Assembly (NCBI RefSeq): GCF_013620795.1
Contig: NZ_LGLW01000001.1
Span: forward strand, 620,001 to 684,000
DNA length: 64,000 bases
Origin: Pseudomonas sp. Q2-TVG4-2
Lineage (GTDB): Bacteria > Pseudomonadota > Gammaproteobacteria > Pseudomonadales > Pseudomonadaceae
Reading direction: 5' to 3'
In this document: piece by piece, positions 57,818-64,000 of the stretch
Numbering within the stretch: the stretch's first letter is position 1
How the letters are laid out: each line of letters opens with the position of its first letter
The notes under the pieces: generated by a model
What the model was told of the DNA's origin: nothing
Seen by the model: the letters and a program-made list of their open reading frames with translations, nothing else
Databases searched by the model: none
Made by a program: the position numbers and the translations under genes

Positions 57818-58502
57818 CTCCTTCCCTGCCTGCTTGTCCTGCCCATCGTCCTACCTCGGCGCGCCACGTTCGCCACTGCCTATCGCTGCATACCGGCCGA
57901 ACGCCGTCTGCGATGGGGGCTGACTGGCACTTTCCCTTGCTCCTAAAAACCGATCAGCGGCGACCACAGAGGGAACTATCCGAAGGCCCTGGCAATCATA
58001 AGCGCGTACCGGCATTTCCAGATGGAAAGGGACGTCGCACATGAACGTGCAGTGGAATTCACAAAAGAGTTTTCAAGTTGCCAGCCAGGGCAGCCCGACT
58101 GGGTCGCCGGGCACGGCGAACCGAGGGCAGACAGGCCGGATAAGGGCCGTGTCGGAACTCACCACCCTGCGCCAAACGCGCCAACGGCAGCCAGGCGGAG
58201 CGCAACTGAAAACCGCGCAAACCCGCTCGAGTCAGATCGATAAAGGGCTTGCAGGCACTCATTTCGGAACGGCAATCGATCTCGCAGTTTCCCGTGCGGC
58301 AGCAATCGACCATCAGGCAGTACCCCAATATTCAGGCTCGGAGCGCGTAATTCGCCCCGAGGGCAGTTTTTCGGCTGGAAAACGGAGCTTGACGGCACGC
58401 GGCACCTGAAGGCCCGACCAAATTAGTACGGCGAGCACAGGTCTCTGGCCGCCGAAATGGATAAGAAGAACTCCCCCTTCTCAACGATTCAGGAGATACA
58501 GC
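57818..58502. other. Gap of about 685 bases before algA with one weak open frame
   Basis: The plus-strand frame 58041-58409 would encode 122 residues (rich in Gln, Arg and Thr) after ATG, but no ribosome-binding site is clear. Several frames are open at once and the third-position base choice is less GC-biased than in neighbouring genes. I see no recognised family. The algA promoter should lie in the last part. Confidence 0.4.
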
Positions 58503-59948
58503 ATGATTCCGGTCATCCTCTCAGGCGGCAGCGGTTCCCGGCTCTGGCCTCTTTCGCGCAAAGCGTTCCCTAAGCAGTTTCTCGCCCTCACGGCTGAGCA
58601 GACGCTCTTTCAGCAAACTATTGAACGGCTCGCTTTCGAAGGCATGCAGCCGCCTCTGCTGGTTTGCAACAAGGAACATCGCTTTATCGTAAAAGAGCAA
58701 TTGGCAGCACGTAAGCTGGGCATTCAGGGTCTTCTGCTCGAGCCCTTCGGCCGCAACACCGCTCCGGCAATTGCCATCGCCGCAATGAAACTGATCGAGG
58801 ACGGCCGCGATGAACTGCTGCTGGTGCTACCGGCGGATCATGTGATCGAAGATCACAAAGCCTTCCAGCGCTCGCTGGCTCTGGCCACCAATGCTGCGGA
58901 AAACGGTGAAATGGTGCTGTTCGGCATTCCGGCCACCAGCCCTGAAACCGGCTATGGCTACATCAAGTGCGACCATAACGAGCGCAATGGCCTGCCGGAA
59001 GGCGTCAACCGAGTCACCAACTTCGTAGAGAAGCCTGACGAAGCGCGTGCCCAGCAGTATGTTGAGTCGGGTGATTACTACTGGAACAGCGGCATGTTCC
59101 TGTTCCGCGCCAGCGTGTTTCTGGAAGAACTCAAAAAGCATGACCCGGACATTTATGACACCTGCGGGGCCGCGCTGGAGCGCAGCGCCAAGAATGGTGA
59201 CGAAGTACTGATCGATCCTGAGACCTTCGCCTGCTGCCCGGACAACTCGATCGACTACGCAGTAATGGAAAAGACCGAACTGGCCTGCGTAGTGCCGATG
59301 TCGGCTGGCTGGAGCGACGTGGGCTCCTGGTCTTCGCTCTGGGACGTGCTGGAAAAAGACGAGAACGGCAACGTGACCAGAGGCGACGTGATCGTCGAAG
59401 ACAGCCGTAACTGCCTGGTTCACGGCAATGGCAAGCTGGTCACTGTGGTGGGCCTGGACAACATCGTTGTGGTCGAGACCAAAGATGCGACCATGATCGC
59501 GCATAAGGATAAGGTCCAGGACGTCAAGAAGCTGGTGAACAAGCTCGACGCCATGAAGCGCCCCGAGACGCAGAACCATTGTGCCGTGTATCGCCCTTGG
59601 GGTTGGTACGACTCGGTCGATATGGGTGGCCGTTTCCAGGTCAAGCGCATCTGCGTTAACCCGGGCGCTCAGCTCTCGCTGCAGATGCACCATCATCGCG
59701 CCGAACACTGGATCGTTGTCTCCGGTACCGCTCAGGTCACCTGCAATGACAAGACGTTCCTACTTACCGAGAACCAATCGACCTACATCCCGGTGACTTC
59801 CATCCACCGCCTGGCCAACCCCGGCAAGATTCCGTTGGAAATTATCGAGGTTCAATCAGGCAGTTACCTCGGTGAAGACGATATCGAACGACTGGACGAT
59901 GTCTATGGTCGCGCACCTGATAACATGGCAAGCCATTCAGTCCGCTGA
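58503..59948 (+). CDS. algA: Mannose-1-phosphate guanylyltransferase / mannose-6-phosphate isomerase
   Basis: This 481-residue two-domain enzyme makes GDP-mannose precursors. The N-terminal pyrophosphorylase has ILSGGSGSRLWPLSRKAFPK and FVEKPDEARAQQY, and the C-terminal cupin has the isomerase motif QMHHHRAEHWIVVSGTA. This is the AlgA/WbpW/ManC type used for alginate, Psl or LPS sugars. AGGAGA precedes the ATG. No alginate genes adjoin it here, so it may serve another polysaccharide. A strong terminator follows. Confidence 0.94.
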   Translation: MIPVILSGGSGSRLWPLSRKAFPKQFLALTAEQTLFQQTIERLAFEGMQPPLLVCNKEHRFIVKEQLAARKLGIQGLLLEPFGRNTAPAIAIAAMKLIEDGRDELLLVLPADHVIEDHKAFQRSLALATNAAENGEMVLFGIPATSPETGYGYIKCDHNERNGLPEGVNRVTNFVEKPDEARAQQYVESGDYYWNSGMFLFRASVFLEELKKHDPDIYDTCGAALERSAKNGDEVLIDPETFACCPDNSIDYAVMEKTELACVVPMSAGWSDVGSWSSLWDVLEKDENGNVTRGDVIVEDSRNCLVHGNGKLVTVVGLDNIVVVETKDATMIAHKDKVQDVKKLVNKLDAMKRPETQNHCAVYRPWGWYDSVDMGGRFQVKRICVNPGAQLSLQMHHHRAEHWIVVSGTAQVTCNDKTFLLTENQSTYIPVTSIHRLANPGKIPLEIIEVQSGSYLGEDDIERLDDVYGRAPDNMASHSVR

Positions 59949-59966
59949 ATAGGCGGTGAATGAAAG

Positions 59967-59992
59967 CCGCGCCGGATCCGGCGCGGTTTTTT
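59967..59992 (+). terminator. Rho-independent terminator after algA
   Basis: CCGCGCCGGATCCGGCGCGG is a 20-base perfect palindrome followed by TTTTTTA, 18 bases after the algA stop. Confidence 0.93.
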
Positions 59993-60020
59993 AGTGCCTA
60001 GAGAAAAGGACGCGGCGGGT

Positions 60021-60209
60021 TTACAGCGACAGCTCGCGAACAGATAGTTCGCTGCAGCCAAAACTGAGTACAACAACAAAAGACTTCGATTCCGGTCGTT
60101 TTTCGACAATCGCAGCCTGTGACAGTGCTTCATTAAGCAAATACTCATCTAGCCGCGAGCCTGGGGCATACGGAACATGGCCGACCCCACCAAGTGCTAA
60201 CTTCTGCAT
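60021..60209 (-). CDS. Possible small hypothetical protein
   Basis: A minus-strand frame gives about 62 residues from ATG at 60209 (MQKLALGGVGHV) or 68 from GTG at 60227. GGGGAG is ten bases before the ATG, a loose spacing. The peptide has no recognised domain. It lies in the 400-base space between algA and the next gene and may not be real. Confidence 0.35.
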   Translation of the reverse strand: MQKLALGGVGHVPYAPGSRLDEYLLNEALSQAAIVEKRPESKSFVVVLSFGCSELSVRELSL

Positions 60210-60353
60210 ACAGTTGTTTCTCCCCACCTGCTTGCAATGGCATCACTCAAGCCATTAAATAAGCAATCGTCTGATTTCCATCATCGTGCTGCTTACGGCA
60301 TTGCCGCTTGCTGGCAACTGACGTCGAATTTCCAAGAAAGGAAAAGATCAAGA

Positions 60354-60563
60354 GTGACCAAAGAAGAACTACGCGCCGAGCTGGAACGACAGGCCAATCG
60401 ATTCAAGACCGTATACGGCGGTGAAATAACCACCTATGCCGCGCAACCCGACCCTGAGCGGAAACCGTGGCGCAAAAAAGAGACAATCCACGACCAGGTC
60501 TTTAAGAAAGAACTGGAAAAAATCGAGAAAGAGCTGGCGGAACAGGACTCCGAAGGCCGATAA
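60354..60563 (+). CDS. Small conserved hypothetical protein
   Basis: This 69-residue, highly charged helical protein starts at GTG (VTKEELRAELERQANRF) with AAGGAAAA upstream. The segment VYGGEITTYAAQPDPERKPWRKK and a closing Lys/Glu helix resemble a small family of pseudomonad proteins of unknown function. The frame is open upstream to 60237, but that part does not look conserved. It is convergent with the HerA-like gene. Confidence 0.7.
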   Translation: MTKEELRAELERQANRFKTVYGGEITTYAAQPDPERKPWRKKETIHDQVFKKELEKIEKELAEQDSEGR

Positions 60564-60623
60564 GCAGACGCTGCCACCGCGAATGTTCGGCATGAACGGC
60601 CTGTTCGGAATCTGCCGTTCGAT

Positions 60624-62090
60624 TCAGCGCTTCCCACCGAGCAGGGACCCCATCAACCCTCTCGCCAGCTGCCGGCCCAACTGAGAAGCCACCTGACGCA
60701 TCGCGCTCTTGAATACTCGCCCAGCGAGATCAGCGAAAGCGCCGCCTGCATCATTTTCCAACGGTGCCGCTTTCTCCTGCGACTCGGCTCTCGTCGCCTG
60801 TTTTGCCCGATCGAGCAAGATTTCGTAGGCGGACTCGCGATCAACTGCCTTATCGTAGCGAGTGCGCAATGGCGAACTCGCGATCAGCGCACGCCGTTCG
60901 TTTTCGTCAAGCGGCCCTACCCTCGACTGTGGTGGAGCGACGGCCACGCGTTGCACCATGGCAGGCGTGCCCTTTTCTTCGAGCCCACCGACCAGCGCCT
61001 CACCGATGCCAAGGTCAACCAGAGTATCCAGCGCAGAAAATGCAGGATTGGTTCGAAAGCCCTCGGCTACCGCACGCAAGGCCTTCTGCTCCTTGACCGT
61101 ATAAGCCCGCAACCCATGCTGGATGCGCAGGCCCAGCTGGGCCAGGACCTCATTCGGCAAATCGGCCGGCGATTGAGTGACAAAATAGACGCCAACGCCT
61201 TTCGAGCGAATCAATCGAACGACCTGCACCAATCGATCCTGCAGTGCTTTTGGGGTGTCATTGAACAGCAAGTGCGCCTCGTCAAAAAACAACGCCAGCA
61301 GTGGTCGGTCCGCATCGCCGCGCTCGGGCAGTTGCTCGAACAGTTCGGCCAGCAACCACAGCAGGAACGTCGCGTAAACTTTGGGTGCCTGATGCACCAG
61401 CTGACTTGCGTCGAGCAGATGAATTCTGCCGCGCCCATCAGCTGCAGGCTGCAGAAGGTCTTCCAGCGCCAGTGACGGCTCGCCGAACAACGCTTCGGCG
61501 CCCTGCTGCTCCAGCGTCGCCAGGCGCCGCAACAGCGCCTGGGATGAAGCATTAGTCAGCAATGCCGCATCGTCGCCCAGCACCTCCGGGCTCTGCTTGA
61601 GATAACCGAGCAAGGCCTTAAGGTCCTTCAGATCCAGGAGCAGCAGCCCTTCGCGATCGGCGACCTTGAACGCTGCATAGAGTGCAGCCTGCTGGCTATC
61701 GGTCAGCTCGAGCAGACTGCCCAACAGAAGCGGGCCCATCTCGGTCAGCGTCGTGCGCAGCGGGTGGCCGCTTACGCCGTATACATCCCATAGCGTGACG
61801 GGATACGCCTGCGGTTGGTGACCGAGCCAAGGCATGCTGGCAATACGCTCGGCGATTTTCCCCTCAGGTGCCGCTGCGGCACCCAGCCCGCATAGGTCGC
61901 CCTTGATGTCGGCCGCAAAAACGGCGATACCGGCGGCGCTGAACTGCTCTGCGAGCCGCTGCAGGGTTACCGTCTTGCCTGTCCCCGTCGCGCCCGCGAC
62001 CAAGCCGTGGCGATTGACCAGCCGGAGCGGATGAGTATTGGGCTCCCCGTTGGCCTCAGCACCCAGCACGAAGCGTTCGTTATCTGCCAT
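60624..62090 (-). CDS. HerA-like ATPase (DUF853 family)
   Basis: This 488-residue P-loop ATPase belongs to the DUF853/YjgR group, related to HerA and FtsK translocases. Walker A is GATGTGKT (33-40), Walker B is LFFDEAHLLF, and the conserved ADIKGDLCGL, SKGVGVYFVTQSPADLP and GLRAYTVKEQKAL are present. The C-terminus is Ala-rich with a Gly/Arg tail. The start at 62090 gives MADNERFVLGAE. Its role in pseudomonads is not known. It is downstream of a 65-codon gene and purU. Confidence 0.9.
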   Translation of the reverse strand: MADNERFVLGAEANGEPNTHPLRLVNRHGLVAGATGTGKTVTLQRLAEQFSAAGIAVFAADIKGDLCGLGAAAAPEGKIAERIASMPWLGHQPQAYPVTLWDVYGVSGHPLRTTLTEMGPLLLGSLLELTDSQQAALYAAFKVADREGLLLLDLKDLKALLGYLKQSPEVLGDDAALLTNASSQALLRRLATLEQQGAEALFGEPSLALEDLLQPAADGRGRIHLLDASQLVHQAPKVYATFLLWLLAELFEQLPERGDADRPLLALFFDEAHLLFNDTPKALQDRLVQVVRLIRSKGVGVYFVTQSPADLPNEVLAQLGLRIQHGLRAYTVKEQKALRAVAEGFRTNPAFSALDTLVDLGIGEALVGGLEEKGTPAMVQRVAVAPPQSRVGPLDENERRALIASSPLRTRYDKAVDRESAYEILLDRAKQATRAESQEKAAPLENDAGGAFADLAGRVFKSAMRQVASQLGRQLARGLMGSLLGGKR

Positions 62091-62159
62091 CTGGCCGTCT
62101 CCAGAGCGGGATACTGCGGGAACGAGCGGCACCAACCAGATGCCTCGTCTATGTCTTGC

Positions 62160-62357
62160 TTAATCGTTATCCGGACCCGGCGAAGCTAGGTCTTCAGCCG
62201 CCTCGGCAGCGTACCGGAGGTGCTTCCACAGCGCCTCCGCACCTGGAAATTCGGTGCCGAGTTGTGGAGTAAGATGCTCCGGATCGTAGCGCTGCGTACA
62301 TCCACTGCCAATCATAGGTGGCGCGTTTGCACCAGCTTTTGCCAATGGATCTGTCAT
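62160..62357 (-). CDS. Small hypothetical protein between purU and the HerA-like gene
   Basis: This 65-residue protein begins MTDPLAKAGANAPPMIG and has an acidic helical end (EALWKHLRYAAEAAEDLA). GGGAGGG lies five bases before the ATG, an unusually strong ribosome-binding site, and the gene follows purU by 25 bases, so it is probably real and co-transcribed. No family is recognised. Confidence 0.65.
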   Translation of the reverse strand: MTDPLAKAGANAPPMIGSGCTQRYDPEHLTPQLGTEFPGAEALWKHLRYAAEAAEDLASPGPDND

Positions 62358-62382
62358 GCGTCCCTCCCGCGCCGGGCGACGG

Positions 62383-63234
62383 TCAGTTGAATACCAGGGT
62401 CTTGTTGCTGTGCACCAACACGCGCTCCTGCAAGTGATAGCGTAGACCGCGCGATAGCACCATCTTTTCCACGTCTTTGCCCAACCGAACCATGTCTTCG
62501 ATGCTGTCGCGGTGGCTGACACGTACCACGTCCTGCTCGATGATCGGCCCCGCGTCCAGCTCCTCGGTCACGTAGTGGCAAGTCGCGCCGATCAGTTTGA
62601 CGCCTCGCAGAGAAGCCTGGTGATAGGGCTTGGCGCCGGCGAACGAAGGCAGAAAGCTGTGGTGGATATTTATCACGCGTTGCGCGAACTCTTCGCACAG
62701 CTCGGCCGGAAGTATCTGCATATAACGGGCAAGCACAATCACATCGGCGTGTTGCTCACGCACGATACGCGACACCTCGGCGAACGCCTGATCTTTGCGT
62801 CCCGGTTCGACTGGTACATGAAAGTAAGGAATGCCATGCCACTCGACCATGCTACGCAGATCGTTGTGGTTGGATATCACGCAGGGAATATCGCAATCCA
62901 GTTCACCGCTGTGCCACCTATGTAACAGATCGGCCAAGCAATGCGATTCCCGACTGGCCATCAGCACGGCACGCTTACGCTGTTCCGAATCGGTGATGCG
63001 CCATTCCATGGAAAATTCTCGCGCTATCGGCGCGAACGCCTGACGGAACCCTTCGAGATCGAAGGGCAGCGAGTCAGCACGAATTTCATGGCGCATGAAA
63101 AACCAGCCGCTCTGGTGATCAGAGTGATGATTAGCTTCTGTGATCCAGCCATTGTAAGTGGCGAGGAAATTGCTGACCTTGGCGACAATGCCAACGCCAT
63201 CGGGGCAGGCAATAACCAGCCTGAACGTGCGCAT
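62383..63234 (-). CDS. purU: Formyltetrahydrofolate deformylase
   Basis: PurU splits 10-formyltetrahydrofolate to tetrahydrofolate and formate, balancing one-carbon units. The 283-residue protein has an N-terminal ACT domain (1-80, RLVIACPDGVGIVAKVSNFL) and a formyltransferase-like domain with HHSFLPSFAGAKPYHQA and GATCHYVTEELDAGPIIEQD, holding the catalytic Asp and His. The length is standard. It is divergent from mvaT across 384 bases. Confidence 0.96.
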   Translation of the reverse strand: MRTFRLVIACPDGVGIVAKVSNFLATYNGWITEANHHSDHQSGWFFMRHEIRADSLPFDLEGFRQAFAPIAREFSMEWRITDSEQRKRAVLMASRESHCLADLLHRWHSGELDCDIPCVISNHNDLRSMVEWHGIPYFHVPVEPGRKDQAFAEVSRIVREQHADVIVLARYMQILPAELCEEFAQRVINIHHSFLPSFAGAKPYHQASLRGVKLIGATCHYVTEELDAGPIIEQDVVRVSHRDSIEDMVRLGKDVEKMVLSRGLRYHLQERVLVHSNKTLVFN

Positions 63235-63618
63235 TAAAGGTAACTCCGCGTTATAAAGTCGCGCATTCTAGCGCAGCGCTGAAAACGGCAACCACATAAT
63301 TGAGCCGATCAGACGCTGGTAGGCCCGCCGCTGCAGAACGCACAACGGGAGGCCTAACTCATTTACTGACAAAACGGCTAACCGACACGGGCAAAGCCAA
63401 GGAAGGTCGCCAGGGTGTCTTCAGCAGATAAACAGCGTGAGTCTCGCCAAAACGCTTATCTCCTTCATCTGCCGGCTGATGAACTAACTGAACGACATTA
63501 GCAGTCAAACGAAAGCCGGAGAAAACCCACTAATCTTTATTCAAGTGATATTTACTTGTGCATTGCGCCTGTCTATGATTGCTAACACATGCGTTCAAAC
63601 CTATACCAAGGAAGTGAT
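63235..63618. other. 384-base divergent gap between purU and mvaT
   Basis: The mvaT end is AT-rich, with a clear promoter (63551-63579) and an overlapping CAAGT/ACTTG inverted repeat. MvaT-type proteins bind AT-rich DNA, so self-control is plausible. The rest shows no gene. Confidence 0.6.
63551..63579 (+). promoter_or_regulatory. Promoter of mvaT with overlapping inverted repeat
   Basis: TTTACT (63551-63556) and TATGAT (63574-63579) are 17 bases apart, 40 bases before the mvaT start. CAAGTGATATTTACTTG (63542-63558) overlaps the -35 box and could be an operator. Confidence 0.6.
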
Positions 63619-63996
63619 ATGTCGCTGATCAACGAATACCGCGCCACTGAAGAAGCTATCAAGGAACTCCAGGAACGCCTGAAGTCTCTTTCTGCAGACG
63701 ATAAGCTGAAAAAGGAGCTTGAGTTCGAAGGCAAACTGCGCGAGCTGATGGGCGAATACCAGAAGTCGCTCCGCGATATCATTGCTCTGCTCGATCCGGA
63801 TGCCAGAAATAGCAAAGCACAGCGCACCGCGAAGGCGCCGGCCGCCACCAAGCGTGCCCGTCGCGTAAAGCAATACAAGAACCCGCACAACGGTGAAGTG
63901 ATTGAAACCAAAGGTGGCAATCACAAAACTCTGAAAGAGTGGAAAGCACAGTGGGGTTCCGACGAAGTTGAAAGCTGGGCCACCCTGCTCGGTTAA
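63619..63996 (+). CDS. mvaT: H-NS-like nucleoid protein MvaT
   Basis: MvaT is the pseudomonad counterpart of H-NS, silencing AT-rich and acquired DNA. The 125-residue protein has an N-terminal coiled-coil dimerisation region (about 1-60, EATEEAIKELQERLKSL-like) and a C-terminal DNA-binding domain with RRVKQYKNPHNGEVIETKGG and HKTLKEWKAQWG. The start at 63619 gives the family MSLINEYRATEE. The gene is complete four bases before the window end. Confidence 0.95.
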   Translation: MSLINEYRATEEAIKELQERLKSLSADDKLKKELEFEGKLRELMGEYQKSLRDIIALLDPDARNSKAQRTAKAPAATKRARRVKQYKNPHNGEVIETKGGNHKTLKEWKAQWGSDEVESWATLLG

Positions 63997-64000
63997 TTTA

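Overview
The window is about 60% GC and reads as a chromosomal segment of a Pseudomonadaceae bacterium, most likely a Stutzerimonas or Pseudomonas species. The assignment rests on protein families and gene order (rnfABCDGE-nth, gloA-argG-motY-pyrC-rnt, hom-thrC, rpsP-rimM-trmD-rplS, moaCDE, an MvaT-type H-NS protein). No rRNA, tRNA, insertion sequence, prophage or CRISPR array was seen. Identifications come from reading the proteins; no database search was run.

Layout. 1-8.9 kb: an enoyl-CoA hydratase, a small secreted Arg/His-rich protein, the Rnf electron-transport complex in one operon with overlapping genes, endonuclease III and a small acidic protein. 8.9-13.5 kb: gloA, argG, motY, pyrC, rnt. 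13.6-24.8 kb: an accessory catabolic island. On the minus strand it holds a GlcG/HbpS-like protein, a TRAP transporter (DctP-DctQ-DctM), a crotonase-fold protein, a class III CoA-transferase, a serine-glyoxylate-type aminotransferase and a 999-residue FAD/Fe-S 2-hydroxyacid dehydrogenase; a divergent GntR/FCD regulator faces it. 24.9-34 kb: thrC, hom, a GFA protein, dsbC, xerD and the rplS-trmD-rimM-rpsP and ffh group. 34-44.6 kb: cytochrome-assembly-like and CorC-like membrane proteins, a NUDIX/gamma-carbonic anhydrase/DUF1289 operon, a second NUDIX, an L,D-transpeptidase, ohrR-ohr and purL. 44.7-49 kb: the general amino-acid ABC transporter aapJQMP. 49.3-57.8 kb: an esterase, a cyclic-nucleotide-domain/GGDEF protein, rhlB, moaCDE, a PIN-PhoH protein, a cation efflux protein and yaaA. 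58-64 kb: algA-type GDP-mannose enzyme, small hypothetical proteins, a HerA-like ATPase, purU and mvaT.

Most of the window is core housekeeping. The island is the part most likely to be undescribed: import of an organic acid, CoA activation, a crotonase reaction, then interconversion of a 2-hydroxy acid, a 2-oxo acid and an amino acid. Its substrate cannot be named from sequence. Two observations make it worth following up: related TGAATTCA-type palindromic sites lie in three of its intergenic regions, and its crotonase lacks both standard catalytic glutamates.
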